A stretch of DNA of 64,000 bases from Helicobacter sp. NHP19-012 (lineage in GTDB: Bacteria > Campylobacterota > Campylobacteria > Campylobacterales > Helicobacteraceae), in contig NZ_AP024819.1 in the NCBI RefSeq assembly GCF_019703325.1, positions 1 through 64,000 of the forward strand, given 5' to 3'. Position numbers and translations under genes: made by a program. Position 1 is the first letter of the stretch; every line of letters begins with the position of its first letter. Of the stretch, positions 1 through 13,191 are shown piece after piece. Under the pieces are notes generated by a model. The model ran no database searches and was not told where the DNA came from. It saw only the letters and a program-made list of their open reading frames with translations.

Positions 1-2
1 TG

Positions 3-107
3 AAAAAAATCTTGGGTATTAAAAACGACATCAAGCCCCTAGACATCACGGACGCGATCGCCATCGCCCTAACCCACGCCCAGCAGCGCAAAGCCCCCCA
101 ATGCTAG
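3..107 (+). CDS. ruvC: RuvC Holliday-junction endonuclease, C-terminal end (partial)
   Basis: Only the last 34 codons lie in the window. The reading frame runs from base 3 to a TAG at 105-107 and ends with the stretch [18 protein letters not shown]. This fits the conserved C-terminus of epsilonproteobacterial RuvC, where the DxxDA motif carries active-site acidic residues. RuvC cuts Holliday junctions in the RuvABC resolvasome. The stop overlaps the dnaA start by seven bases, so the two genes are probably cotranscribed and translationally coupled. The identification rests on a short tail but the motif is characteristic. Confidence 0.8.
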   Translation, partial: KKILGIKNDIKPLDITDAIAIALTHAQQRKAPQC

Positions 108-1402
108 AAGACTTACTAGAAACCCTAAAAACGCACATGAGCACCTACGAGTTTCAAACCTACATACAACCCCTATACTTTGACCCCCACGCTTCTAACG
201 CCACTTGTGCCGTGTTTTACGCCCCCAATGTGTGGCTAGCAAATTACATCAAAACCCGCTACGGCGCGCTCTTAGAGCAGGTTTTAAGCGCAAAACAAAA
301 CACCCCCCTAAAGGTGCAAATTTGCCCTAAAGAGACCAAGCCCAAAGCCCCCCCAAAACCCCTAATCAAAGCCCATAAAAACCCCACCTTAAACCCCGCT
401 TTCACTTTTGACACGCTGGTTGTGGGGGCGTGCAACCACATGGCAGTAAAAGTCGCCTCCCAAGTGGCACAAAAAAGTGGGGTGTATAACCCGGTGCTCT
501 TCTTTGGGGGTGTGGGGCTTGGCAAGACGCACATTTTAAACGCCATTGGCAACACGGCGTGCGATCGCCTGCAAAGCGTGCTGTATGTGACGGCAGAGCA
601 GTTTTTAAACGATTATGTGTTTCGCTTGAACAACCACAGCATGGACAAATTTCAAGAAAAATACCGCTCTTGCGACTATCTTTTGATCGACGATGTACAG
701 TTTTTCGGCGGCAAAGAGATGGTGCAAGAGGAATTTTTCCACACTTTCAACACCCTACACGCCCAGGGTAAACAAATTGTGATGAGCTCAGACAAACCCC
801 CTAAGCACATCAAGGGGCTAGCCGATCGCCTACTCTCGCGCTTTGAAATGGGCATGATCGCCAGCATCCAAGCCCCCATGCTCGACACCAAGATCGCCAT
901 CCTCACACAAAAATGCCAACTCAACCACATTTGCATAGACCAAGAGGTCGTGGAGTATTTAGCCAGCCACATCCACGAAAACATCCGCCAATTAGAGGGT
1001 GCGCTCTTGCGCCTGAATGCCACCGCAGCCTTAAGCGGAGAGGAGATCAGCCTACGCATGGCAGAGGAAATCTTAAAGGACACCACAAAAGAACGCTTGC
1101 AAGAGGTGGGCTTGGAGGATATTTTAAAGGTAGTGGCACAAACTTTAAATCTTAAGCCCGCCGACATCCGCAATAACTTCCGAAACCGCCAAGTTGCCCT
1201 AGCTAGAAAGCTCATCATCTACCTAGCCCGCACGCTCACAGACACCTCCACAAATGCCCTAGCGCAGTTTTTGGGCTTAAAGGATCACAGCGGGGTGAGC
1301 AAGGCGAGCAAGACCATCGCACAGAGCATGGCTAAGGAAAACCACACTAGGCTGTTGGTGGAGGAAATGCAGGCCAAGATCAACAGCTCCAAGCCCGTTT
1401 AA
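101..1402 (+). CDS. dnaA: Chromosomal replication initiator DnaA
   Basis: The 433-residue product is the AAA+ initiator that binds DnaA boxes at oriC and opens the origin. Visible parts are a small N-terminal domain I, a Lys/Pro-rich linker at about 75-95, Walker [10 protein letters not shown] near residue 136, Walker [10 protein letters not shown], and a C-terminal helix-turn-helix with the DnaA signature around [12 protein letters not shown]. Length is normal for Helicobacter. ATG 101 is chosen because the frame opens inside the ruvC stop. The gene is followed by gyrB after 62 bases. No cluster of Helicobacter-type DnaA boxes was recognised on either side, so oriC is not placed here. Confidence 0.97.
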   Translation: MLEDLLETLKTHMSTYEFQTYIQPLYFDPHASNATCAVFYAPNVWLANYIKTRYGALLEQVLSAKQNTPLKVQICPKETKPKAPPKPLIKAHKNPTLNPAFTFDTLVVGACNHMAVKVASQVAQKSGVYNPVLFFGGVGLGKTHILNAIGNTACDRLQSVLYVTAEQFLNDYVFRLNNHSMDKFQEKYRSCDYLLIDDVQFFGGKEMVQEEFFHTFNTLHAQGKQIVMSSDKPPKHIKGLADRLLSRFEMGMIASIQAPMLDTKIAILTQKCQLNHICIDQEVVEYLASHIHENIRQLEGALLRLNATAALSGEEISLRMAEEILKDTTKERLQEVGLEDILKVVAQTLNLKPADIRNNFRNRQVALARKLIIYLARTLTDTSTNALAQFLGLKDHSGVSKASKTIAQSMAKENHTRLLVEEMQAKINSSKPV

Positions 1403-1414
1403 TCTAGTTTGTAG

Positions 1415-1420
1415 TATAAT
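1415..1420 (+). promoter_or_regulatory. Predicted -10 box for gyrB
   Basis: A perfect TATAAT lies in the 62-base dnaA-gyrB gap, about 45 bases before the ATG at 1465, in the TAGTATAAT context typical of Helicobacter sigma-80 promoters. No clear -35 box is seen, as is usual in this genus. Confidence 0.6.
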
Positions 1421-1464
1421 TCTTAAACACACTTTATACATCAAATCATGGAAAAAGGGTAACG

Positions 1465-4450
<2,986 letters not shown>

Positions 4451-4605
4451 AAGACACCTCCTATTTTTGTTCCGTTTAAGTCAAACTCAAGTCAAATTTG
4501 AGGGAAACCGGAGATAGCCTTCCACAAACATAGGCGTTTCATTTGAATCTCCTAAAAAGCAAAGTGCTAGGAATCTAACATAAAAGGGTTAAAAAATCAA
4601 ATTCT

Positions 4606-5253
4606 CTAAAGCAAGCGCAGAGTTTGGTTTTCTAAAAGATAAGTCCTTGTGCACCCCTTGGCGATCTTTTCATCGTGAGTGGCTAGGATCAAAACCCCCT
4701 CTTGTTGGTGGGTATACTCTTGCAACACCCCCATCACGGCTAGGGCGGTGGTGCTGTCTAAATTGCCCGTGGGTTCATCGGCAAAGATGATCTTGGGCTT
4801 CTTGGTTAAGACCCTAGCGATGGAGAGGCGTTGTTGCTGTCCGCCACTAAGCTCCCCGATTTGTTGCTTTAGGGTGTGGGCGATGCCAAGGGTTTCTAAC
4901 AAAGCGGGGTCTATGGGTTGGTTGGTAAGGATGGATGCCACTTGCAAATTCTCTAAGGCATTAAAACCCCTAAAGAGGTAGTGGGCTTGAAAAATGATGC
5001 CGATGTCGTGCCGTCTTAGGGCTAAAAGGGTTTTTAAAGGCAGGGCGTAGATGTCTTGGTATTGCAGTAGGCGCACCTGCCCCTGCAAGGGTTTTAGCAT
5101 GGTGGAGAGGTTATTTAAGAGGCTTGACTTCCCACTCCCACTCACGCCTAAAAGGGCGATGGACTCGCCGGGGGCGGCGTGTAGGTGTAGGTCTTGGTAT
5201 AACCAATTTTCAAACTTGTGGCTTAAATTGGTGGCTTCTAACATGGGGCTCAC
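4606..5253 (-). CDS. ABC transporter ATP-binding protein, LolD-like
   Basis: This 215-residue ATPase has Walker A GVSGSGKSS near residue 36, the signature LSGGQQQRLSIARVL, Walker B IIFADEPTGNLD and a switch His in ATHDEKIAKG. That set is typical of the LolD/MacB/FtsE branch of exporters. H. pylori has the same gene (HP0179) next to lnt. A role in extracting lipoproteins from the inner membrane would fit the neighbour that acylates them, but the permease partner is not in the window, so this remains inference. It starts at GTG 5253 overlapping the lnt stop (GTGA), or at ATG 5244. Confidence 0.85.
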   Translation of the reverse strand: MSPMLEATNLSHKFENWLYQDLHLHAAPGESIALLGVSGSGKSSLLNNLSTMLKPLQGQVRLLQYQDIYALPLKTLLALRRHDIGIIFQAHYLFRGFNALENLQVASILTNQPIDPALLETLGIAHTLKQQIGELSGGQQQRLSIARVLTKKPKIIFADEPTGNLDSTTALAVMGVLQEYTHQQEGVLILATHDEKIAKGCTRTYLLENQTLRLL

Positions 5254-6524
5254 TTAAAAACTTGATCGCCAAAGAGGGTGGGGCTTAGGATATAGGCAGG
5301 TGATTTGTTGGCGCTGTGGATGATGGTTTTAGTAAAACGGCGGGCGTAGTATTTTAAGAGCATGCGCTGTAAAAAGGGCTCGATGCTGGGCACAAACCAT
5401 GCGTTGTTGCTGATGACCACCAAGTAGGGAGGGCTGTTTTTATAGGCTTTGGCAGAAGTGCCCTCATAGCACACAAGGGGGCGCAGGTGCAAGGCGGTGG
5501 TGTTAAAGTCGCTAAAGTGTTCAGCGTGCCCTAGCTTAAAGACTTCGGGCCCAAAGAAAAAACGATCTAGGGCATTGGCGATGGAGTCAGGAAAGGGCAT
5601 GCTCTCGCCAAAGGGGGCGAGGATGACTTTATGGGCGTAGTGGTAATTCCCCTTGTCAAAAATGTAGGTGGAGTTGTAGATGGTTTTGCCCTCTTCATAG
5701 AGTCCGCCGGCGATGATGGTGATGTCTTGGCTTAATTTGAGTAAGAGGGGGATTAAAGAGCTTTTGTTTAGGGCGATGGGGAAGGCGGTTTCGGGTAGGA
5801 TCACGGCTTTTTGGTGCTTTTTAATCGCCTGATTGATGAGAGTAAAGTTTGCGTCAATATTTAACTTCAATGTGGTAACACTCCATTTATCCGCTTGGTT
5901 GATCTGTGTGCTGATGGGCTCAACGCTTTTTAGTGGGGGCGTGCCCTTAGGCATTTGTAAAGTGCACACCAAGAGCACGCCCGCCGCAATGCGGGCGTAC
6001 AAGGGGCTTAAACGCTTCTCTACCAAGAGCGCAAGCGCGCATAAAACCACCAAGAAGCTGAGCTTATCCACCCTAAAGAGAGAGTAGGCAAAGAAGGCAT
6101 CGGGGACAAACCAATCAAAGCCAAAAGGGTGGATGTAGCTGGCTAGCCACAGCGCAGGCACTCTATAGAGCAAGGATTGTTTAAAGAGCAAGAGATAAAA
6201 CAAGACCCCATAGCAAAGGGCCACTAAGAGAACGATGAGGGGCATTAAAAGGGGGTAGGTGTTGTAACGAAAGCTTAGAGCTGTCCAATAAAACATCCCA
6301 AACCCCACGAACAGCCCGAATAAAAAGCGTTGTTTGGCATTTAAGCGCAAACACACCCATAGGCTTAAGGGGGCTAGAACACTCTCTGCCAGTGCCAAGA
6401 ATTTAGGCGCACCGCTAAAGAGTGCCCCTACATACAAGGGGGCTAAAAACAGCACTGCCCAAAAAATTGGGATTTTGAAGGGCAAGAAAAGAGGGTGTTT
6501 TAAGCTTAGAAAAAACAAAAACAA
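5250..6524 (-). CDS. lnt: Apolipoprotein N-acyltransferase Lnt
   Basis: Lnt adds the third acyl chain to the N-terminal Cys of lipoproteins at the periplasmic face of the inner membrane. The 424-residue protein has about six hydrophobic membrane segments in the first 200 residues followed by a nitrilase-type domain. The catalytic triad is visible as Glu in VILPETAFP, Lys in HKVILAPFGES and Cys in RPLVCYEG. The most upstream possible start is TTG 6524, close behind a GAGG; an in-frame stop precedes it. The downstream LolD-like gene overlaps, so both form one minus-strand operon. Gene order matches HP0180-HP0179. Confidence 0.93.
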   Translation of the reverse strand: MFLFFLSLKHPLFLPFKIPIFWAVLFLAPLYVGALFSGAPKFLALAESVLAPLSLWVCLRLNAKQRFLFGLFVGFGMFYWTALSFRYNTYPLLMPLIVLLVALCYGVLFYLLLFKQSLLYRVPALWLASYIHPFGFDWFVPDAFFAYSLFRVDKLSFLVVLCALALLVEKRLSPLYARIAAGVLLVCTLQMPKGTPPLKSVEPISTQINQADKWSVTTLKLNIDANFTLINQAIKKHQKAVILPETAFPIALNKSSLIPLLLKLSQDITIIAGGLYEEGKTIYNSTYIFDKGNYHYAHKVILAPFGESMPFPDSIANALDRFFFGPEVFKLGHAEHFSDFNTTALHLRPLVCYEGTSAKAYKNSPPYLVVISNNAWFVPSIEPFLQRMLLKYYARRFTKTIIHSANKSPAYILSPTLFGDQVFK

Positions 6525-6626
6525 ACCTCACAGCAACGATATTTTAAGCTTGGCATTGTAAAATACCTTATCTTAAAGATTGCCTTTGGGGCTTTTGTTG
6601 TTGATTTTTTAAGAGAATGGGTGGTG

Positions 6627-7210
6627 ATGGGTTTTTATGTTGACATCGCTTTGTTAGTGTTTGTGGTTGCAGTTGGAATTCGGGGTTTTACAACGGCTTC
6701 ATTGACGAAGTGGCTGGCTTGCTTGGCATCGTGGTGGGGGTGTTTTTAGCCTCTAGGTGGGCGCATGCCGTGGGGGCAAGTTTTTCTAGTCATGTCTACG
6801 CCTTTAAAGATCCTTCACTAAATGATTTAGTGGGCTTTGTCGTGGTGTTGGCGGGGGTGTGGATCGCCTTTTTGGTGTTGGGGATTGTGGTGAGCAAGGC
6901 GATCACTCTTAGTAATTTGGGCGTGTTGGACAAGATTTTGGGTTTTGTCTTTGCATGTGCCAAAATGTTTTTGATCTTGTCTTTCTTACTTTATGCCATC
7001 TCCCGCCTTGCCTTTATGAAAACCATAGACAACTACTTGCACACCCATAGCCAGGTTTACCCCTACATGTACAGCGTGGCTTCGCACATTTTGCGAATTA
7101 AAGAAGTCCAAGAGTTTGGCGAGATAATCCAACAAAAAGCCCAAAACGCTAAAAAAGAAAGCATACAGCTTTTAGAAAAAACGCAAAAATCCCTTGCGCC
7201 AACCCATTAA
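6627..7210 (+). CDS. cvpA: CvpA family membrane protein, frame broken by a one-base deletion
   Basis: CvpA-family proteins are small inner-membrane proteins with four helices, linked to colicin V export and envelope homeostasis in other bacteria. The main frame (from GTG 6710) gives AGLLGIVVGVFLASRWA and two more hydrophobic segments. The family N-terminus is present upstream in another frame from ATG 6627 (GFYVDIALLVFVVAVGIRGF), and continues as YNGFIDEVAGLLG only if one T is added to the T run at 6686-6689. The break is therefore a single-base deletion, probably a sequence error. It sits before lysS as in H. pylori HP0181-HP0182. Confidence 0.8.
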
Positions 7211-7222
7211 AAGCGAATCAAA

Positions 7223-8719
7223 ATGTTTAACACCCCCTATATCCAACAACGCTTGCAAAAAGCCGACAGCTTACGCCAAGCGGGCAAAAACCCTTATGAC
7301 AACCAAGTCCAGCGCACTTTAAACAACGCCGCCTTTTTGGAGAAGTTCAGCGACCTACACAGCAAAGACGAGCCCAAAGACCCAAATAGCGTCCACGCCC
7401 TAGTGGGGCGGGTGCGTTTCATGCGGCTCATGGGCAAGGCGTGCTTCATCAAAATCGAGGATCAAAGTGCGTTGTTGCAGGTGTATTTGTCCCAAAACGA
7501 TTTAGGCAAAGAGGGCTTTGAGGACTTTAAAAAATGCGTGGAGGTGGGCGACATCGTCAATGTCATCGGCTACCCCTTTGTTACAAAAACCGAAGAATTA
7601 AGCCTACACGCCACCGCTTGTAAAATCCTCACCAAAGCCATTGTGCCCCTGCCCGAGAAATTCCACGGCTTAAGCGACATAGAGTTGCGCTACCGCCAAC
7701 GCTATGTGGATTTGATCGCCAACCCCGAAGTCAAAGAGGTGTTTAAAACTCGTAGCAAAATCGTCGCCACCATCCGCCGTTTCTTTGAAGAAAAGGGCTT
7801 TTTGGAAGTGGAAACCCCGATGATGCACCCCATCGCCGGTGGAGCCAATGCCCGCCCCTTCATCACCTACCACAACGCCCTAGAGGTGGAGCGGTATTTA
7901 AGAATTGCCCCCGAGCTGTATTTAAAACGCCTTGTGGTGGGGGGCTTTGAGGCGGTGTTTGAGATCAACCGCAATTTTAGAAACGAGGGCATGGACCACT
8001 CCCATAACCCCGAATTTACCATGCTCGAATTTTACTGGGCGTATAAGACTTATGAGGACTTGATCACGCTCACCAAGGAGCTTTTTAGCACGCTCTTAAA
8101 CACCCTAAACTTGCCCGCCATCCTCACCTACCAAGAGCACCAAATCGACTTTAACGCCGTGCGGGTGCTTGGCTTTAAAGAGGCGCTAGAGCAAGTGGGC
8201 GGATTAAGTAAAGACACCATCAACGACCCTAAAAAATTGCAAGCCTATTTAAAAAAAGAGGGCGTGCGTTTAGAGGGGGTGATTAACCATGGCAAGCTTT
8301 TAGCCGAAGCCTTTGATTTGTGTGTGGAGGGTAAACTCATCAACCCAACTTTCATCACAGAATACCCCATTGAAATCAGCCCCCTAGCTAGACGCAACGA
8401 TACAAACCCCGACATTGCCGATCGCTTCGAACTTTTCATTGCGGGCAAAGAAATCGCCAATGGCTTTAGCGAGCTCAATGACCCCATCGACCAATACGGG
8501 CGCTTTGAAGAGCAAGTGAGGGCTAAAGAGAGCGGCGATGAGGAGGCGCAATTCATGGATACAGACTATGTGTGGGCTTTAGGGCATGGCATGCCCCCCA
8601 CAGCCGGCGAGGGGATCGGCATCGATCGGCTAGTGATGTTGCTCACCAACTCTAAAACGATCAAAGATGTGATCTTATTCCCGGCGATGAAGCCCGAAAA
8701 TAAGGACAACCATGCCTAA
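7223..8719 (+). CDS. lysS: Lysyl-tRNA synthetase, class II
   Basis: The 498-residue enzyme charges tRNA-Lys. It has an N-terminal OB-fold anticodon-binding domain (around [16 protein letters not shown]) and the class II catalytic core with motif 2 [20 protein letters not shown] and motif 3 [13 protein letters not shown]. Length matches bacterial LysS. It begins 12 bases after cvpA and its 3' end overlaps glyA by eight bases, indicating a shared transcript. Confidence 0.97.
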   Translation: MFNTPYIQQRLQKADSLRQAGKNPYDNQVQRTLNNAAFLEKFSDLHSKDEPKDPNSVHALVGRVRFMRLMGKACFIKIEDQSALLQVYLSQNDLGKEGFEDFKKCVEVGDIVNVIGYPFVTKTEELSLHATACKILTKAIVPLPEKFHGLSDIELRYRQRYVDLIANPEVKEVFKTRSKIVATIRRFFEEKGFLEVETPMMHPIAGGANARPFITYHNALEVERYLRIAPELYLKRLVVGGFEAVFEINRNFRNEGMDHSHNPEFTMLEFYWAYKTYEDLITLTKELFSTLLNTLNLPAILTYQEHQIDFNAVRVLGFKEALEQVGGLSKDTINDPKKLQAYLKKEGVRLEGVINHGKLLAEAFDLCVEGKLINPTFITEYPIEISPLARRNDTNPDIADRFELFIAGKEIANGFSELNDPIDQYGRFEEQVRAKESGDEEAQFMDTDYVWALGHGMPPTAGEGIGIDRLVMLLTNSKTIKDVILFPAMKPENKDNHA

Positions 8720-9953
8720 GTATTTTTTAGAGCAAAGCGACCCCGAGTTGTTTGGGTTGATTAAAGAGGAGTGGGTGCGTCAAATTGCCCACTTAGAGAT
8801 GATCGCCAGCGAAAACTACACCTTTGAGAGCGTGATGGAGGCGATGGGCAGCGTTTTAACGAATAAATACGCTGAAGGCTACCCCAATAAACGCTACTAT
8901 GGAGGCTGTGAGGTGGTGGACAAAATCGAAAGCCTTGCCATTGAAAGGGCAAAAAAACTCTTTAACTGCGCCTTTGCCAATGTGCAGCCCCACTCAGGCT
9001 CTCAAGCCAACATGGCAATTTACCACGCCTTGTTAAAACCCTATGACAAAATTCTAAGCATGGAACTTAGCAGCGGGGGGCATTTAACCCATGCATCTCA
9101 AGTCAGCATGACGGGGCAACACTTTCAAGGTTTTCATTATGGAGTTAATGATGAGGGGTGGATCGACTACGAGGAAGTTTATAAAATCGCCCAAATTGTG
9201 CGCCCTAAACTCATCGTTTGTGGATATTCGGCTTACCCACGAGAAATCGACTTTAAACGCTTTAGAGAGATCGCCGACTCTGTGGGGGCTTTGCTCATGG
9301 GCGATGTCGCCCACATCGCCGGGCTTGTGGTCGCCGGCGAGCACCCACACCCCCTGCCCCATTGTCACATCATCAGCAGCACGACCCACAAAACCCTAAG
9401 AGGCCCTAGAGGTGGGATTGTCTTAACCGATGATGAAGAGATCGCGGCTAAGGTCAATAAAGCCCTATTCCCGGGCACGCAGGGCGGGCCTTTAATGCAT
9501 GTCATCGCCGGCAAGGCGGCGGGGTTTTTAGAGAACCTTAAACCCGAATGGCGCACTTACGCTAAAGCTGTGAAAGCACACACGCAGGTTTTAGTGCAGG
9601 GGCTCTTAGAGCAGGGTTTTAACTTAGTGAGTGGGGGGAGCGACAACCACTTATTAGTGATGCGCTTTGAAGACTTTAGCGGTAAAGAGGCTGAAGAGGC
9701 TTTAGGCAGGGCGGGGATCATCGTGAATAAAAACACGGTGCCCGGTGAAAAGAGAAGCCCCTTTATCACCAGCGGGATTAGGCTAGGCGCAGCCGCCCTC
9801 ACGAGTCGGGGGTTAGACTCTAAAGCCTTTGCCTTCATCGCTGAGAAAATAGCCCAAGTTTTACGCAATATCAAAGGCGATCAAAGTGGGGTTTACCAAG
9901 AGATCGAGGCATTTAGCAAGGGGTATAAAACCTATGCACAGCCCATTTTTTAA
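8712..9953 (+). CDS. glyA: Serine hydroxymethyltransferase
   Basis: GlyA is the PLP enzyme that converts serine to glycine and charges tetrahydrofolate with one carbon. The 413-residue sequence shows the N-terminal [22 protein letters not shown], and the PLP-lysine motif [13 protein letters not shown]. Length is typical. ATG 8712 overlaps the end of lysS. It lies in the same order as HP0183. Confidence 0.97.
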   Translation: MPKYFLEQSDPELFGLIKEEWVRQIAHLEMIASENYTFESVMEAMGSVLTNKYAEGYPNKRYYGGCEVVDKIESLAIERAKKLFNCAFANVQPHSGSQANMAIYHALLKPYDKILSMELSSGGHLTHASQVSMTGQHFQGFHYGVNDEGWIDYEEVYKIAQIVRPKLIVCGYSAYPREIDFKRFREIADSVGALLMGDVAHIAGLVVAGEHPHPLPHCHIISSTTHKTLRGPRGGIVLTDDEEIAAKVNKALFPGTQGGPLMHVIAGKAAGFLENLKPEWRTYAKAVKAHTQVLVQGLLEQGFNLVSGGSDNHLLVMRFEDFSGKEAEEALGRAGIIVNKNTVPGEKRSPFITSGIRLGAAALTSRGLDSKAFAFIAEKIAQVLRNIKGDQSGVYQEIEAFSKGYKTYAQPIF

Positions 9954-9961
9954 GGAACAGC

Positions 9962-10504
9962 ATGGTTGAAATGGACTTAAAGTTAATCAAAATACAAACG
10001 GGTTTTTACTATGCCTTAAAGCCGGGCTTGGGACAGAGGGTAACCCACATGGGGCGTTGCTATTACGATAAGTTTGAAAAGGTGGAAGCCCCCCTCACTT
10101 CCATGCTCATCCAAAAGCACTGGAAAAAAGAGCTCACCATCGCCCACGCCTTGATTTTGCCCAACAATAAAGTCGAAAACATTGTCTTTGACTACAACGG
10201 GCGCAATCCCGAGCGCTTTTACCACAAGGCGCAACTCTTGCTAAGAGAGGAAGGGTTTATAAACTTCACTGCCTACGAGAGCAAGACCCCCGGGCATTTG
10301 CACCTCTATGTACACAAGGGCCACACCGAACTTAGCGAAGGACAGCGTTTGATACGCACCTTGTCTATGAAACTCGCACAAGGCTTGCCAAATGAATGGC
10401 GGGTTTTCCCCAACACCGATTTACCCCATTCCTTTAATATACTGATCTTGCCCTATGGGGTTTACGCTAAAGAGCGGGGTGCGGGCTGGGCAAGACACAT
10501 GTAA
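9962..10504 (+). CDS. Conserved hypothetical protein, DUF1882-like (HP0184 type)
   Basis: The 180-residue soluble protein has no signal peptide or membrane segment. It has repeated His/Tyr/Phe-rich segments ([32 protein letters not shown]). It corresponds in position and general sequence to H. pylori HP0184, a protein found mainly in epsilonproteobacteria with no assigned role. Starts at 9962 or the ATG four codons later are both possible; AAGGAACAG lies before the first. Function unknown. Confidence 0.75.
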   Translation: MVEMDLKLIKIQTGFYYALKPGLGQRVTHMGRCYYDKFEKVEAPLTSMLIQKHWKKELTIAHALILPNNKVENIVFDYNGRNPERFYHKAQLLLREEGFINFTAYESKTPGHLHLYVHKGHTELSEGQRLIRTLSMKLAQGLPNEWRVFPNTDLPHSFNILILPYGVYAKERGAGWARHM

Positions 10505-10517
10505 TGAAAGGATCACA

Positions 10518-11450
10518 ATGGACAAAAACGAATTTAGTGAACTTGAACAAGGCTTAAATAGAAGGCTCAATGAAGTGGTGAATGGGCATGAAGAGCAAAA
10601 AGGCTCAGGGCTCAAAAAAATCCTCCTCATCGTGGCCATCGCGCTCATCATTTTAGTGGTGGTGGTTTTGGTATTTTATAAAAGCACGAGAGAGCCGGCC
10701 AAAAGTGCATCTTTACCCCCTGAAAAAAATATGCAAAAGGTCGGTAATGGCCACGACTTTGAAAGCTTGACTTTAGAACCTGCGGTAAAAAAGCCCGAGG
10801 AAGATCGCTTTGATAAAATCGTCAAAGACATCCAGAGCAAGCAAAACCAATCCCCCACAGAGGACAACAATAACGCTAAGTTAAACGCTCTACCAGCAAG
10901 TCCCCTAGATAGACCCACACCCACACATAAAGACATAGGACAATCCGCCCCCACGCATAAACCCGTGAATAAGGAACATACAGAAGCCCATAAAGAAATC
11001 CACCACGAAGCGCACAAGCCCGAACAAGCACATAAGTCTGAGCACCACGAAGCGCACAAAGCCCACCAAGAAGCCCATAAGCCCACACACCACAAAAAAG
11101 AAGCCATCCACACAGCGCATAAAGTGGAGCACAAGGTAGAAAGCAAGGCAGAACACCCTGTCCATAAAGAAAAACCCGCACACGCCACAAAGCACGAGAG
11201 CAAACCAGTTGCTAAACACCCGACTGCGGTGGGTCTACCTAAGGGCTTTTATTTGCAAGTGGGCGTGTTTAGTAAAACCCCGAATGCTAAATTCTTAGAG
11301 GCACTCAAAGCCTATCCGCACAAAGTCCAAGACTTTAAGGGGCAAAAGCGTTACTTGATCGGTCCCTTTGAGAGCAAGGAAAAAGCCGATGAGGAGCTCG
11401 AAAAAGTGAGTAAAGATGTGGCTAAACCCGTGCATGTGCAGATCAAATAA
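10518..11450 (+). CDS. Membrane-anchored SPOR-domain protein with His-rich linker
   Basis: The 310-residue product has a short cytoplasmic N-terminus, one membrane helix at about 35-55 ([18 protein letters not shown]), a long low-complexity periplasmic linker and a C-terminal SPOR domain ([19 protein letters not shown] to the end). SPOR domains bind glycan strands stripped of side peptides at the division septum. The linker, roughly residues 145-225, is packed with HK, HHEAHK and [10 protein letters not shown] units. ATG 10518 is chosen because AAAGGA precedes it and the longer frame would overlap the previous gene. Its position matches H. pylori HP0185. Confidence 0.8.
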   Translation: MDKNEFSELEQGLNRRLNEVVNGHEEQKGSGLKKILLIVAIALIILVVVVLVFYKSTREPAKSASLPPEKNMQKVGNGHDFESLTLEPAVKKPEEDRFDKIVKDIQSKQNQSPTEDNNNAKLNALPASPLDRPTPTHKDIGQSAPTHKPVNKEHTEAHKEIHHEAHKPEQAHKSEHHEAHKAHQEAHKPTHHKKEAIHTAHKVEHKVESKAEHPVHKEKPAHATKHESKPVAKHPTAVGLPKGFYLQVGVFSKTPNAKFLEALKAYPHKVQDFKGQKRYLIGPFESKEKADEELEKVSKDVAKPVHVQIK

Positions 11451-11483
11451 TGTTTTATCAGCTGAAATACAGCCCGCATGGGG

Positions 11484-11489
11484 TACAAT
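11484..11489 (+). promoter_or_regulatory. Predicted -10 box for the ridA-dadA-alr operon
   Basis: TACAAT lies 47 bases before the ridA ATG, in the gap after the SPOR gene. It is the only good -10 ahead of this tightly spaced set of genes. Confidence 0.45.
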
Positions 11490-11536
11490 CCCCCGTCTTT
11501 TTATTTTTTAAAAATTATTTTTCAAAAGGGATAGAT

Positions 11537-11911
11537 ATGAACGCTGTGCATTCTCAAAAAGCTCCTAGAGCTATTGGCCCTTACTCTCAAGCGATTGCCA
11601 CTGAGCACCTTGTGTTTGTGTCCGGGCAATTAGGCATTAACCCCGCAACGGGTGAGTTTGCCGGAGCGGATATCAAGGCGCAAGCCACGCAGTCCATGGA
11701 AAACATCAAGGCAATTTTACACGCCGCCGGGCTTGGCATGCACCACATTGTCAAAACCACGATTTTATTAAAAAGTTTAGACGACTTTGCGGTGGTGAAT
11801 GAAATTTATGGGAGCTATTTTAAAGAACCCTACCCCGCCCGTGCCACTTTTCAAGTCGCAAAACTGCCTAAAGATGGCTTGGTTGAAATCGAAGCCATTG
11901 CCCAAAAATAA
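11537..11911 (+). CDS. ridA: RidA family enamine/imine deaminase
   Basis: RidA hydrolyses reactive enamine/imine intermediates such as 2-aminoacrylate released by PLP enzymes and amino-acid oxidation. The 124-residue protein shows the N-terminal [28 protein letters not shown], and the C-terminal signature [24 protein letters not shown] including the substrate-binding Arg. ATG 11537 has AAAGGGAT just upstream and gives the usual family length; the longer upstream frame is rejected. It leads an operon with dadA and alr (H. pylori HP0944-HP0941), which fits removal of imines produced by D-amino-acid oxidation. Confidence 0.92.
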   Translation: MNAVHSQKAPRAIGPYSQAIATEHLVFVSGQLGINPATGEFAGADIKAQATQSMENIKAILHAAGLGMHHIVKTTILLKSLDDFAVVNEIYGSYFKEPYPARATFQVAKLPKDGLVEIEAIAQK

Positions 11912-11923
11912 CAGGAGAAGTCT

Positions 11924-13168
11924 ATGCAAAAAGATGCCGTTGTCATCGGTGGAGGCATTGTCGGTTTAAGTTGTGCCTATTCCTTGCATAAACTCGGGCG
12001 CAAGGTTAGCGTGATTGAAAAGGGGGATGGGAGCAACGGGACTTCCTTTGGCAACGCCGGATTGATCTCCGCCTTTAAAAAATCTCCGCTCTCTTGCCCG
12101 GGCGTGGTGGGCGATACGCTAAAACTCATGTTAAAGGGTCAAGCTCCTTTGAGCATCCATTGGGGTCTAAACGCCCAACTTTATAAATGGTTGTGTAAAT
12201 TCGTGAAAAGTGCAAACGCCAAAGCCACCGCCCGCACGATGGCACTCTTTGAACGCTACGGGTGGCTGAGTATCGATGTTTACCACGAAATGCTCGCCGA
12301 TGGCATGGACTTTTGGTATAAAGAAGACGGATTGTTGATGATCTACACCTTGCAAGAAAACTTTGATAAAAAAATCAAATTATGCCAAGATCATTACGAT
12401 CCTAAGACCTACGAAATTTTTGACGCTAAAAAGACCTTAGAATACATGCCCGTGGCAAAAGAAGAAACCATCGCCGGCAGTGTCCTACTCACTGAAAACG
12501 CCCATGTGGACGCAAGGGAAGTGATGGAGCATTTGCAAACCTATCTTAAAAATGCCGGCGTGGAGTTCTACTACAACGAGGAAGTGTTGGATTTTGAGTT
12601 TAGCGGGAATAAAGTCAATGGCATCATCACCACGGCTAATCGCTTCCAAGCCGACACGATCATTTTATCCACAGGCGCAAACCCCCAACTCATTAAAAAA
12701 ACCGGCAACGACTTTTTAATGATGGGTGCAAAGGGTTACAGCATCACCTTTGAAATGGAAGAAGAGCTCAAACCCAAAACTTCTTCCCTCTTTGCCGACA
12801 TTTTCTTAGCCATGACTCCGCGCAGAAACACCGTGCGCATCACTTCTAAGCTCGAGCTAAACACCCTTGATCCTAGCATCACGCCCGCGCAGATCGCCAA
12901 CATGAAGAAAAACTTCACCACTTTCACAAAGCCCTTTGTGATGAAAAACCCCGTGGAGTGGAGCGGATTTAGACCCTTAACCCCTAATGACATCCCCTAC
13001 TTGGGCTATGATAAAAAATACAAAAATTTGATCCACGCCACGGGGTTAGGTTGGCTAGGCATCACCTTTAGCCCTGCCATTGGGCGCGTCATCGCCAACC
13101 TCACCACTGAGGGCGCAAACGAGAAAAGCGCAGACATCATGCTTTTCTCCGCTTTTTTCAGGGATTAA
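11924..13168 (+). CDS. dadA: D-amino acid dehydrogenase (DadA-like FAD oxidoreductase)
   Basis: The 414-residue flavoprotein begins with the FAD-binding VIGGGIVGLSCAYSL and has the DAO-type C-terminus with FRPLTPNDIPYLG and ATGLGWLGITFSPAIGRV. DadA oxidises D-alanine and other D-amino acids to keto acids at the membrane, feeding electrons to the respiratory chain. It follows ridA by 12 bases with AGGAGAAG ahead of ATG. Neighbouring alanine symporter and alr make D-alanine the likely substrate. Confidence 0.9.
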   Translation: MQKDAVVIGGGIVGLSCAYSLHKLGRKVSVIEKGDGSNGTSFGNAGLISAFKKSPLSCPGVVGDTLKLMLKGQAPLSIHWGLNAQLYKWLCKFVKSANAKATARTMALFERYGWLSIDVYHEMLADGMDFWYKEDGLLMIYTLQENFDKKIKLCQDHYDPKTYEIFDAKKTLEYMPVAKEETIAGSVLLTENAHVDAREVMEHLQTYLKNAGVEFYYNEEVLDFEFSGNKVNGIITTANRFQADTIILSTGANPQLIKKTGNDFLMMGAKGYSITFEMEEELKPKTSSLFADIFLAMTPRRNTVRITSKLELNTLDPSITPAQIANMKKNFTTFTKPFVMKNPVEWSGFRPLTPNDIPYLGYDKKYKNLIHATGLGWLGITFSPAIGRVIANLTTEGANEKSADIMLFSAFFRD

Positions 13169-13191
13169 CATGCGCAATTTAAAGGAAAGCC

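Noticed and set aside
676..1218. 180-codon antisense frame in dnaA.
   Set aside because: Shadow of a strongly conserved gene with typical shadow composition (Ser/Met/Arg-rich).
10876..11219. Long Cys/Trp-rich antisense frames opposite the SPOR gene.
   Set aside because: They mirror the His/Lys-rich repeats on the other strand; no start signal or family match.
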